From assembly GCA_016937215.1 (NCBI GenBank), contig JAFGWI010000027.1, forward strand, positions 1 to 59,555: a stretch of DNA of 59,555 nt, in the 5' to 3' direction. Each line of letters begins with the position of its first letter. Position 1 is the first letter of the stretch. The notes beneath the pieces were generated by a model. It searched no databases. It was not told the DNA's origin and saw only the letters and a list, made by a program, of their open reading frames with translations. This DNA is from Spirochaetales bacterium (lineage in GTDB: Bacteria > Spirochaetota > Spirochaetia > SZUA-6 > JAFGRV01). Positions 1 to 8,430 of this stretch are shown in pieces. A program made the position numbers and the translations under genes.

Positions 1-246
1 GAAGAGCATGAAATTATTGTTAGGAGTTTAGGTGATGAAGTTGAAAAAATGTATTTTTTATGAATTTATGGTGCGGAAAGTGGGTTCTATCATTAGCTGT
101 AATTTGAATGAAAATAAAGTCGAAACAAGCAATGAACCGAAAGCGACAGAAGAAAACTTTATAGATTCTATTGATGTAAATCATGAATATAATAACGTGG
201 AGCAACATGAAGTTTATCAATCCTGACCAAAAAATTATAACCCTGT
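1..246. other. Window edge, no confident gene
   Basis: The window opens with the possible last codons of a plus-strand reading frame that stops at 29-31. A 64-codon frame follows directly at 32-226. It has no convincing ribosome binding site and no recognisable protein features, so I do not call it a gene. Bases 71-84 hold the 14-bp motif GTGCGGAAAGTGGG, which recurs at 31292-31305 and, inverted, at 50818-50831. Confidence 0.3.
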
Positions 247-3021
247 TTATTCTTTTTCGGAACCTCCTTGAATCATTTTTATAAAATCAATCTTGCGGTT
301 CACGCCACATTTGGTATAAATATTATTGACATGCTTTTTTATGCTGCTTTCAGCTAAAGCCAGTTCAAATGCCATTTCCTTGTTCTGCTTCCCTTTCATG
401 AGCAATTTAGCCACATCACATTCACGCAAAGTCAAACCCAATTCCAGAAAACGATTTTTATGAGAAAATTGATTGTTGCCGCTTACATATTCGGATAAAC
501 GATTCATGAAATTCTTCTTGTTTTCATCAGATAATATATCATTATGATTCAGAACAGCTGCTATTTTTGCTTTTAATTCAAGAATATCAAAGGGTTTCTG
601 AATATAATCAATCGCTCCCTTTTCCAGCCCCTGCAATTTTTCACCAATAGCGGTTTTGGCAGTTAAAAAAATAAAGGGAATACTTCTGAGCTCAGATGAA
701 TTTTGAATATTTTTTAAAAATTCATAGCCATCCATCACATCCATCATGATATCGGATATGATTAAATCAGGCAGCTTTTCAAAGCCTTCGAATTTGCAAA
801 GAGCATCCTGACCATTTCTTCCATAGAAAATATTATAATCCGAAGATAAAGAATGACAAAGAAAAGAAAGCATATCTTCGTTATCTTCAACTATGAGCAA
901 ATTCTTTTTTTCTGGATCATATTCAATTTCAACTATCGCGTTAACCTCATTTATTACTTTTGAATTAAAAACAATGGATTCCGTGCCAAATAAATCACGG
1001 TTCAACTGATTTTCTTCTATAGGCCCTGCATAAAGGGGTAATTGAATGGTAAATAAAGTACCCTTTTCAAAACTACTCTGCACTTTTACAGATCCGCCTG
1101 TTTGATCTATCACCATTTTGACAATAGCCAATCCCATACCCATGCCTTGCTGGTTTGATTTCTTCTGACCAATCTGATAAAAAGGTTTAAAAATATTGTT
1201 CCATTCACTTTCAGGAATCAAGGCTCCATGATTGCCAACCGCAAAAAGACAATCCTTGTTACTCTTTCTCAATGTTATACGAATAGCCTTGCCAGGAGAT
1301 GTGTATTTCACCGCGTTTTCAATCAGATTATTAACAATCCTTGATAAAGCTGATGGGTCGATTTTAACATATATGAAATCATCAATTTCAACTTCCGGAA
1401 ATAGACCCGCATTTTCCATGGTTGGTCTGAATAGTTTTATTGCACTATTCAAAAGAGCTGAAAAATCGCTAATTTGATCATGGTTATAGAATGTTTTGCC
1501 CATAATCATTTTTTCCATATCAAGAAAATTAGTCATGTCATTTTTAAGGCGAAGAACATTTTTTCTGAGAACATCTAACTCAATAGAGGATCCCTTTTTC
1601 CTAATATATTCTTCAAGATAGTTATAAATTAAAGTAACAGGGGTTTTGGTTTCATGAGAGAAGTTGATAAAAAAATTCGTTCGTTCCTGATTAATTTTAA
1701 TCAACTCATCCTTTTGTGCTTCGATTTGCCGAGTTTGCAGCAAAACCTCCTGTTGAAGATGATTGGAGAGGTGATAAGCTGTATCATATGCTTTTCGGAA
1801 TCGGCGGCCAAGCATATAAGATTGCAGAAACAAAAAAACAATAAGCGCATATTGAATAATACCAAAATTATATTCCACAAGAAATGCCGCGATCAGATCA
1901 TTCAAAGCAGCCAAAAAAATAATTAAAAACCCAATTGAAACGAATCGCGCCCAATCCCTTTTTTCATGCACGGCCCCCATAAGTGATATCAATGCTGAAA
2001 CTCCACCTATCATAACACTCATAGGGAAAATGATAAGTTGAGATGTAAAAACTGAAGGAGGAAATAGTAATAATACAGAGAGAGAAACCAGAGATATCTT
2101 CAATACATGAAAATATTTATTTTTGAATTCACGAGGAAATAATTCTGTTAAATATAAAATCAAAAACAAAGTAGACAAATTGATACTTAAATAAAGTGCT
2201 CGAAAATAGAATGGGCTTATATTTAAAGGCGAGAACAATTCCAAGGCGTAATAATGATGCATAAAAAAGCGCAAAAAAATCATCAGGCAAAAACCCGCGA
2301 AAAAAAGACTCGTTTTATCACTCCTGCGCATTATCCATAGAATGATATGAAAAATCACCATAATAAAAATAATACCAAGAGTAAAAGCAGTATATGCCGT
2401 ATCCTTTTTTAATTCAGATGCAATAAGTTCTACATTTCCAATCCAGGGAGAAATATTAAGACCGCCATTGATATCATCAAAGTTACTGGCAAATATCGCG
2501 ACTGTGAATTCATGCGTGTCGGGCAGTGAAATTAATAATGTTCCTACTCCTGCCACAGAAAACTCTGATTGAGGAGCAGGTATACCGATCATACCTTGCT
2601 TATTACCATTTACATATAAGGTCATGGCCGTATTGTAACTCATTAGATATAATGCAGGATTCTTGATTCCAACATTCCGTAAGGTCAGATAATACCATCC
2701 ATATCCATGCCCCAGCGAATTACCTTTGATTGAGTCTTTCCAGGAGCCGGGAACAAATAAATATTCGCCATGTTGCACGTTCTCTTCCAAATTTGAAAAA
2801 GAAGATTCCTCTATTCCCCAGTAAAATTTCCATTTGCCCCGTAAATCCAGGATCGAAGTATCATCAATAGTTTGGTTTTTGAAATCAAGAATACCATCTT
2901 CAATGAAGGGAACATCAATTGCAGTGGAACAATTCGCGATGAGGACAATAAATAAAATGCCAATGAAAATATAAATAAATCGAAATTGCTTATGAAAAAT
3001 TGATATTCGCTTTACTGTCAT
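247..3021 (-). CDS. 7TM-receptor hybrid histidine kinase with receiver and LuxR-type HTH
   Basis: This 924-residue protein appears to combine sensing, phosphotransfer and DNA binding in one membrane polypeptide. The N-terminus has a hydrophobic segment ending in a loose lipobox (LIANC, Cys about 31). An extracytoplasmic beta-rich domain and a block of about seven membrane segments (roughly 205-410) follow, as in 7TMR-DISM receptors. A coiled linker leads to a HisKA H-box (SHETKTP, His 456) and an ATPase domain (NNLIENAVKY; GMGMGLAIV). The receiver has acidic residues in IVEDNED, phospho-acceptor Asp 757 in SDIMMD, and Lys in QKPF. The last 70 residues fit a LuxR-type helix-turn-helix (LTLRECDVAKLL ... 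SSIKKHVNNIY). Family knowledge supports sensing of a small extracellular ligand; the ligand is unknown. It stands alone, divergent from the exporter operon that starts at 3731. Whether it controls that operon is untested. Confidence 0.9.
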   Translation of the reverse strand: MTVKRISIFHKQFRFIYIFIGILFIVLIANCSTAIDVPFIEDGILDFKNQTIDDTSILDLRGKWKFYWGIEESSFSNLEENVQHGEYLFVPGSWKDSIKGNSLGHGYGWYYLTLRNVGIKNPALYLMSYNTAMTLYVNGNKQGMIGIPAPQSEFSVAGVGTLLISLPDTHEFTVAIFASNFDDINGGLNISPWIGNVELIASELKKDTAYTAFTLGIIFIMVIFHIILWIMRRSDKTSLFFAGFCLMIFLRFFMHHYYALELFSPLNISPFYFRALYLSINLSTLFLILYLTELFPREFKNKYFHVLKISLVSLSVLLLFPPSVFTSQLIIFPMSVMIGGVSALISLMGAVHEKRDWARFVSIGFLIIFLAALNDLIAAFLVEYNFGIIQYALIVFLFLQSYMLGRRFRKAYDTAYHLSNHLQQEVLLQTRQIEAQKDELIKINQERTNFFINFSHETKTPVTLIYNYLEEYIRKKGSSIELDVLRKNVLRLKNDMTNFLDMEKMIMGKTFYNHDQISDFSALLNSAIKLFRPTMENAGLFPEVEIDDFIYVKIDPSALSRIVNNLIENAVKYTSPGKAIRITLRKSNKDCLFAVGNHGALIPESEWNNIFKPFYQIGQKKSNQQGMGMGLAIVKMVIDQTGGSVKVQSSFEKGTLFTIQLPLYAGPIEENQLNRDLFGTESIVFNSKVINEVNAIVEIEYDPEKKNLLIVEDNEDMLSFLCHSLSSDYNIFYGRNGQDALCKFEGFEKLPDLIISDIMMDVMDGYEFLKNIQNSSELRSIPFIFLTAKTAIGEKLQGLEKGAIDYIQKPFDILELKAKIAAVLNHNDILSDENKKNFMNRLSEYVSGNNQFSHKNRFLELGLTLRECDVAKLLMKGKQNKEMAFELALAESSIKKHVNNIYTKCGVNRKIDFIKMIQGGSEKE

Positions 3022-3640
3022 TTCAACTGCTTTTATTTCCTTTTTTATCTATTCTTTTCATTGCTGAATTATTGAAAGCTCCTATAAAAATGCCATGGTA
3101 AATGAAAAATCCCTCAGTAAACTTCTTTTGCGGTTAAAAACAAACATTAGCTATAATTATCGATTGAAGCTCTGCGCCTCTTGTATTAAAGAGAGATATC
3201 AATAAAAGCTGCGGTGTGTAAAAAAACCAATTCTCAGATATTGTTTTGTTAGCTGACAAAATTAACCTTAACAAGCAAAATTATAGTATTTACATTATCA
3301 AAAAAAAGGCTTTTAGTACAGTGGCTCAAGTATTTTTATACCGACTACTCGAATAAAACGCGAAAAAGCACAAAAAGTATAAAAGACAATTATTGAATAT
3401 AGGTTCCGGGAGCACTTAGCTAACGACACAGATATGAGTGATAATAATGGCTTTAAAAGCGCGCAAAAAATTGATGAAAACAAAGGCCAAAATGATGATA
3501 AACCATACTCATGGGGCTCCCAGTGATGTGGAGGGATGCTTTCCTTTTTCACTTCAACATCAGTTGATGATTAGTATGTCGCTATAGTCCTTTACTTGCG
3601 TTTAATATGCAAAAAAAGCCTTAAAAGTAAATATATTTAC
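3022..3640. other. Intergenic region with no supported gene
   Basis: This AT-rich spacer lies between two divergent transcription units. A 79-codon minus-strand frame (3313-3552) has a hydrophobic middle but no good ribosome binding site and no family I recognise, so it is not called. I see no clear terminator or structured RNA. Confidence 0.4.
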
Positions 3641-3669
3641 TTGACAAATCTCGGTTCAGGAATTAACTT
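3641..3669 (+). promoter_or_regulatory. Sigma-70-like promoter of the exporter operon
   Basis: A perfect -35 TTGACA (3641-3646) is followed after 17 bases by a weak -10 TAACTT (3664-3669). The start site would fall a few bases downstream, inside the palindrome at 3677-3707, so bound repressor would block initiation. Confidence 0.6.
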
Positions 3670-3676
3670 TGTCATA

Positions 3677-3707
3677 GAAAGTTACTTTGTAATGCAAAGT
3701 AACTTTC
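3677..3707. promoter_or_regulatory. Operator palindrome, probably for the winged-helix regulator
   Basis: The arms GAAAGTTACTTTG (3677-3689) and CAAAGTAACTTTC (3695-3707) are perfect reverse complements around a 5-bp spacer. The site lies just after the -10 element and 24 bp before the first start codon. An operator here fits autoregulation by the HTH protein encoded as the second gene of the operon. The pairing of site and regulator is inference. Confidence 0.75.
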
Positions 3708-3730
3708 CAGTAAAAAGCAGGAGAATCGAT

Positions 3731-4339
3731 ATGAAAACTAACAAGGCCGATTTAGCACGCTACCTTAAGGACATTTCTACCATTAAACGAACAATTGACG
3801 AAATTGAAGAAAAACCCTATGTGGAAATCTGGGCCTTTTTTGCCTGGGGAGGCGTTGTTCTGGCAGCTACTCTGTCTAATTGGATCTTATGGACACCCTT
3901 AAAACTAACACGAGACATGTCCTTTTTCGGGATATGGATTCCGGCCATGGTACTAATGTGCCTCATTGAAATGATTTCCGGTATTCGGGTAATGAACCGC
4001 AATGCCATGGTAGTGATGACAAAATATCTTTTTAAATTCATGATTGCAGCTGCCAGCATCATGGGTGTTGGAATGGTACTGTTTTACTATCTCCTTGATA
4101 CGAATGTGCCTCTTCCTGGCATCGTTCTTCTTGTATCATCGGTTTATTATTCCTTATTCAGCATGTATTCCTTTTTTTACGCAGCGATTCATGGGGCAGT
4201 AATATTTATTCTTGGTTTGATTTTTTGTTTTTTGAATCTGCAAGGAATCGGTTTTATGGTAACAGCCGGTTTTGTTAATGCATTGGCCTTTACTTCAATA
4301 GGGTGTATTGAGCTTTTCAGGAGTAAATCTGCAAGATGA
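3731..4339 (+). CDS. Polytopic membrane protein of the exporter operon
   Basis: This 202-residue protein of unknown function opens the operon. An in-frame upstream start at 3596 is rejected: ATG 3731 has a GGAG ribosome binding site about 7 bases upstream, and the longer form would begin upstream of the promoter and span the operator. The first 40 residues are charged and probably cytoplasmic (KADLARYLKDISTIKRTIDE). About six hydrophobic segments follow. The stop overlaps the start of the next gene (ATGA), so it is translationally coupled to the regulator. It may sense or anchor the system, but no domain was recognised. Small membrane proteins paired with HTH regulators of this type are common, which supports the gene call but not a mechanism. 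Confidence 0.8.
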   Translation: MKTNKADLARYLKDISTIKRTIDEIEEKPYVEIWAFFAWGGVVLAATLSNWILWTPLKLTRDMSFFGIWIPAMVLMCLIEMISGIRVMNRNAMVVMTKYLFKFMIAAASIMGVGMVLFYYLLDTNVPLPGIVLLVSSVYYSLFSMYSFFYAAIHGAVIFILGLIFCFLNLQGIGFMVTAGFVNALAFTSIGCIELFRSKSAR

Positions 4340-4650
4340 GCGAATACTATACCCAATTCGATAATATATTCTTTGAAAAAACCAGGCTTTCCATGATGAC
4401 CATTTTATTCAAGGAAGAAAAATGTTCTTTCAATCGTCTTAAGGACTTAATGCGACTAACAGATGGCGCGCTTTATACCCATCTCGAAAAATTGATAAAG
4501 GAAGATTATCTTGAAAAAAAGAAGGAACTGGTAGGCACCCAGGTCCAGACAATTTATTTTCTTACCAACAAGGGAAAAGAGGTTTTTAAAAAATACATCC
4601 AGTTTTTGGAAGAAATGATATTACAAAACAAATCAGGAGGAAATGAATGA
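4336..4650 (+). CDS. Small winged-helix transcriptional regulator (HTH_34/MarR-like)
   Basis: This 104-residue DNA-binding protein resembles the short winged-helix regulators of the HTH_34 type. It shows an N-terminal helix (FFEKTRLSMMTILF), a helix-turn-helix (CSFNRLKDLMRLTDGALYTH), a wing (KKKELVGTQVQTIYFLTNKG) and a C-terminal dimerisation helix. It overlaps the upstream membrane protein by 4 bp and the downstream LolA-like gene by 4 bp. The perfect dyad at 3677-3707, over the operon's own transcription start, is the obvious binding site. Autorepression is likely, and the inducing signal is unknown. Confidence 0.85.
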   Translation: MSEYYTQFDNIFFEKTRLSMMTILFKEEKCSFNRLKDLMRLTDGALYTHLEKLIKEDYLEKKKELVGTQVQTIYFLTNKGKEVFKKYIQFLEEMILQNKSGGNE

Positions 4651-5396
4651 AAAGATACTTATTCATGATTGTTATGTTTTCAGCTTTGTTATGCTTTGCC
4701 CAGGACAACCAAAGTTCTGACTTACTCAATGCCTTTGAAGAGGCCATGTATCCCGATAATTTTTTTCAAAAAGTTATCATAGAAACCTGGGAAAAAAACA
4801 CATTACGACAGGAATTGGAGATTGATAGTTATTATAAAAATGGAATGGGAACACTCATGACCATTGAAAGTGATGGTCGGTCAAAGGGGATACGCTTTTT
4901 GGAAAAAGATGATAATCTCTGGATGTACAACCCGAAGACAGCCACCCGAAAACCGGTTCGTCTATCGCCGCGCGACTCTTTTCAAGGCAGTTTGTTTTCC
5001 AATAATGATATTGGAGATTCACGCTATTCAGATGATTATGAAAGCAAATTAGTGGGACATGGGAATATAAATCATCCGGATCTGGGAACCATCGATTGCT
5101 ATGAGATTGAAGCCAAAGCCAAATCAAAAGATTCAACCTATGACACCATCAAATTATGGGGCCAGACAGGAACCAATCTCCCGATTCGTATTCAGTATTT
5201 TACAAAAAGCGGCCTGCTCTTTAAAGAACTCGAATTTTTTGAGTTTAAAACACTTGCCGGCAGAAAAAGAGCATCACGCTTGGTGATGAATTCAAAGGAA
5301 ACCGAAGGCAGCCGATCGGTGGTTAAAATACTCGAAATGGAGGAAAAAAATGATATCCCCGACAGTTATTTCACAGAAGCTTACCTTAAAAAATAG
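4647..5396 (+). CDS. LolA-like outer-membrane lipoprotein-sorting protein
   Basis: This 249-residue protein has a cleavable signal peptide (MKRYLFMIVMFSALLCFAQ). The rest fits the single-domain LolA/LolB-like fold annotated as outer membrane lipoprotein-sorting protein: repeated beta strands, DNLWMYNPKTATRKPVRLSP in the first half and LPIRIQYFTKSG in the second. Proteins of this family carry lipids or lipoproteins through the periplasm. Encoded between a regulator and a beta-barrel, ABC ATPase and permease set, it is probably the periplasmic shuttle of a dedicated envelope export route rather than the housekeeping LolA. The cargo is not evident. Confidence 0.8.
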   Translation: MKRYLFMIVMFSALLCFAQDNQSSDLLNAFEEAMYPDNFFQKVIIETWEKNTLRQELEIDSYYKNGMGTLMTIESDGRSKGIRFLEKDDNLWMYNPKTATRKPVRLSPRDSFQGSLFSNNDIGDSRYSDDYESKLVGHGNINHPDLGTIDCYEIEAKAKSKDSTYDTIKLWGQTGTNLPIRIQYFTKSGLLFKELEFFEFKTLAGRKRASRLVMNSKETEGSRSVVKILEMEEKNDIPDSYFTEAYLKK

Positions 5397-6507
5397 GAAA
5401 ATTTTTGTTTGTCTGTTCATAACCATGTCTGTCATCATTCACAGTACCGAATTTTCCATGACCGGCACATTGGGGCCTTCACTTTCAATGCAGTTTGACG
5501 AGAACCAAAACAACAAAGCGGAAATGGTTTTTGCCGCTGATTTTTCGGGAAGCCTTGTGAGCAGCCGGAATGATTTTATCTGCTCAGCCCATCTGGAATG
5601 GAACCATGAAAACGATTTTGTATGGGAACTCTGGGAAGCCGCCCTTACATACCGACCAATCGATAATTTAAGTTTTCAAATTGGAAAAATCATTTTCCCC
5701 TGGGGAATCGGCTACAGCCATTCGGTAGGTGATGTGATTAACCATAAAATCGGTGAACAAACCGAAGGGTTCTGGGGAGCGCTTTCAAGCTTTTACTTCA
5801 CCTATGACATCGCCCTTAGTTATTTGCTTTCGGTTGATGATTTTGCCGAAAATCCTGAGCTGGCCGATTTTTTTCCTAACGCGCTTCAGGGGCTCTATTT
5901 ATCTGCTGTTATCGGACCTGTTCAGGCCCAGCTATCCATAAGCCATAAGGACAAAAGGCATCTGCGGCCATCAGCCGGCTTTTCTATCGATGTTTATGAC
6001 AGCATCTTTTTTTCCGAAGTAGCCTGGGAATATGAAAATCCGGCAAGTTATTACGACCAGGGCTGGCAGGATTCGGAGACCAAGGGGAATTGGTTGTTCA
6101 CCGGTGGCTGCTTTAAAAGCATCAGCTTTTATCCGATTGAGTTTACCCTGCTGCTTGAATATCTCTATTATTCAGGCGGATATTCCAAAAATCAATGGGA
6201 AGACTATCTTGATCAACTGATATTTGATCCAATAACAACAGCCTTGGTTGTCTTGCCTGAACCATTGATGAGGCATTCCATCGACTTGAGCCTGTTATTT
6301 TCCTATGACAAGATTATGGACACAAGCATTGCCATTCGCTTTTTACCCGAAGATGAAAGCTTTTTACTTTCCGGAGGAATCAATGCCTACCTCAGTGATG
6401 ATCTTGATTTATCGTTCATAGCCTCGTGGCTATCCGGCAGTGATAAAAGCATATATGGCAGCCAAAAACAAAAAAAGCTCGGCTTGGCGCTGAAATACTA
6501 TTTTTAG
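5350..6507 (+). CDS. Outer-membrane beta-barrel protein of the exporter operon
   Basis: This 385-residue protein starts at ATG 5350, which has GAGGAAAAAA just upstream and lies 47 bp inside the end of the LolA-like gene. The start is followed by basic residues and a hydrophobic segment (KIFVCLFITMSVIIHS), a plausible signal peptide. The remainder alternates polar and hydrophobic residues, is rich in Tyr, Trp and Phe, and ends LGLALKYYF. A C-terminal Phe is the usual assembly signature of outer-membrane barrels. It does not match a barrel family I can name; a DUF1302-like protein is possible. It is probably the outer-membrane component acting with the LolA-like protein and the ABC unit. Confidence 0.75.
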   Translation: MISPTVISQKLTLKNRKIFVCLFITMSVIIHSTEFSMTGTLGPSLSMQFDENQNNKAEMVFAADFSGSLVSSRNDFICSAHLEWNHENDFVWELWEAALTYRPIDNLSFQIGKIIFPWGIGYSHSVGDVINHKIGEQTEGFWGALSSFYFTYDIALSYLLSVDDFAENPELADFFPNALQGLYLSAVIGPVQAQLSISHKDKRHLRPSAGFSIDVYDSIFFSEVAWEYENPASYYDQGWQDSETKGNWLFTGGCFKSISFYPIEFTLLLEYLYYSGGYSKNQWEDYLDQLIFDPITTALVVLPEPLMRHSIDLSLLFSYDKIMDTSIAIRFLPEDESFLLSGGINAYLSDDLDLSFIASWLSGSDKSIYGSQKQKKLGLALKYYF

Positions 6508-6520
6508 GAGAGTTACAAAT

Positions 6521-7216
6521 ATGGACGAAATTATCAGGTTTAAAAATATTTCAAAGGATTATCATCTTGGCAAATCGGTTATTCACGCGCTGAAAGATAT
6601 TGATTTTGCCATTCCCCAAGGCTCTTTTTTGTCGATTGTGGGGCCCTCGGGCTGCGGGAAAACAACCATGCTCAATTTACTGGGCCTGATTGACAAGCCT
6701 AGCCAGGGCGAAATTTATTTCAAAGGGCGAGAGATTTCCAATTTGAGTGACAATCAACAATCTGAATTGCGCCTCGCTTCTTTTGGATTTATATTTCAGT
6801 CCTTTAATTTGATTCCCGTGTTGAATATTGTTGACAACATCGAGTTTCCCCTGATTCTTGCCAAAACCAGTAAGGCTGAACGGAAAAAACGTGTTATGCG
6901 TCTGGTGGATATTGTCGGCCTTCGCGATTTTATCGATCACAAACCCGACGAACTGTCGGGAGGACAACGGCAAAGAGTGGCTATTGCCAGAGCCTTGGTC
7001 AACGAACCCTCACTTGTAATTGCTGATGAACCTACGGCCAATCTGGACAGTATAACCGGGGAAAGCATACTCGAGGTTATGGAACAGCTTAATAAGGAAG
7101 AAAAGGTCACCATTATTTTCTCAACGCACAATCTACAGGTGATGAAATACGCCAAGGAAATAATTCATTTAAAAGACGGTGTGATTGAAAGCCGCAAAAA
7201 AGTGAGCGCCCCATGA
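6521..7216 (+). CDS. ABC transporter ATPase, LolD/MacB type
   Basis: This 231-residue nucleotide-binding subunit has Walker A GPSGCGKTT (41-49), a Q-loop (FIFQSFNLIPVLNI), the signature LSGGQRQRVAIARAL and Walker B LVIADEPTAN. It is of the LolD/MacB class, which drives type VII (mechanotransmission) ABC systems rather than classical substrate channels. AGGAG precedes the start. The next gene begins within its last codons (4-bp overlap). With the two FtsX-like permeases it should form the inner-membrane motor of this exporter. Confidence 0.95.
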   Translation: MDEIIRFKNISKDYHLGKSVIHALKDIDFAIPQGSFLSIVGPSGCGKTTMLNLLGLIDKPSQGEIYFKGREISNLSDNQQSELRLASFGFIFQSFNLIPVLNIVDNIEFPLILAKTSKAERKKRVMRLVDIVGLRDFIDHKPDELSGGQRQRVAIARALVNEPSLVIADEPTANLDSITGESILEVMEQLNKEEKVTIIFSTHNLQVMKYAKEIIHLKDGVIESRKKVSAP

Positions 7217-8421
7217 TGTTTATAAAAATTTCACTTTTTAATATTTGGAAATACAGAAAACGAACCCTTCTTGTGGTTTTTATCATTTTGGTATCAGTGT
7301 TTTTCATGTGTCTTTTCTCGGGAATGTTTGATGGAATGGCCAAGGGGTTTTACGACAACATGCTGCTCGAATCTGGTCATATTCAGATTCATCAAAAGGG
7401 CTACAAGGATTCGGTTGATTCCTTATCGCTTGATTTTTTAATGGACAATGTTGACACCATGATTAACGACACCTCGCAGATTTCTGGCATTATTCATGTG
7501 GAAAAAACCATTAATTTCGGGGCCATACTGCTAAAAGACGACAAAAATCTGACTATCAGCGGTCATGGCATTCATCAGGACACCCCCTTTTATGATAACG
7601 CCAAAAAAAATATTATTGAAGGCGATTTTATAGAAAACAATCAGACTATTGTTGTTTCAAGCGAAGTGTGCGATTTGCTTGACGCGAAATTGGGTGATTA
7701 TATTTTTGTAATGGTCCAGGATAAAAACCACAGCGCATGGTTTCAGGATTATAAAATAGGCGGTATATTCAAAAGCCAATCATCCCAATTTGATACCTGG
7801 AATTTTTTCATAAGTCACCAAGCTGCCGAAGAACTGCTTGACGCTTCCGGCTACACTTCGGAAATCAAAATCCTTATGAAGGATATAAAGGAGGCGATAG
7901 CCATTGCCAAAGAACTCCAGATAAAGCTTGGGCCCATGTTTGAGGTTGAGGACTGGAAACAAATCCATGGGTCATTGGTAATTTTCATCAAACTCTTTGA
8001 TTTGTATGTCATCTTCTTCAACCTGCTGGTGATTATCGTCTCGGCCAGTGTTATCACCAATGCCATTTTGATGATCCAATTTGACAAGGTCCGGGAATTC
8101 GGGACTCTTCGCGCTATTGGCCTGAAAAAACGGCAATTGTTTGGTCTGGTGGTAACAGAAGGGATTATCGAAGGCCTGGTCGGCGCGTCATTGGGTGTTA
8201 TGCTGGCAGTTCCGCTTATTCTTTATTTTCAGACTAATGGCTTAAATATTGGCGAAATGATGGAAAGCTTTGGTTTGGGGTCAAGTCTGAATTTTTCCCT
8301 TGAATGGGATTCCATGATGGTAAATTTTATATCGGGAATTCTGGTTGCCTTCGGAGGTTCGCTTTACGCCGCCAGAGTGAGCTCGAAGCGGTCCATTATC
8401 AATTCGCTTCACTTTGTTTAG
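7213..8421 (+). CDS. FtsX-like ABC permease, first of two
   Basis: This 402-residue permease has the LolC/LolE/MacB layout: one N-terminal membrane segment (LLVVFIILVSVFFMCLFSG), a periplasmic domain of roughly 220 residues, and three C-terminal membrane segments with the FtsX motif region (FDKVREFGTLRAIGLKKRQLF). It overlaps the ATPase gene by 4 bp and is followed 9 bp later by a second, related permease. The pair suggests a heterodimeric transmembrane unit, as in LolCE. Confidence 0.9.
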   Translation: MMFIKISLFNIWKYRKRTLLVVFIILVSVFFMCLFSGMFDGMAKGFYDNMLLESGHIQIHQKGYKDSVDSLSLDFLMDNVDTMINDTSQISGIIHVEKTINFGAILLKDDKNLTISGHGIHQDTPFYDNAKKNIIEGDFIENNQTIVVSSEVCDLLDAKLGDYIFVMVQDKNHSAWFQDYKIGGIFKSQSSQFDTWNFFISHQAAEELLDASGYTSEIKILMKDIKEAIAIAKELQIKLGPMFEVEDWKQIHGSLVIFIKLFDLYVIFFNLLVIIVSASVITNAILMIQFDKVREFGTLRAIGLKKRQLFGLVVTEGIIEGLVGASLGVMLAVPLILYFQTNGLNIGEMMESFGLGSSLNFSLEWDSMMVNFISGILVAFGGSLYAARVSSKRSIINSLHFV

Positions 8422-8430
8422 GAGATCACC

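Noticed and set aside
3313-3552. A 79-codon frame in the spacer between the kinase and the exporter operon.
   Set aside because: No ribosome binding site, no recognisable family, and AT-rich composition like the rest of the spacer.
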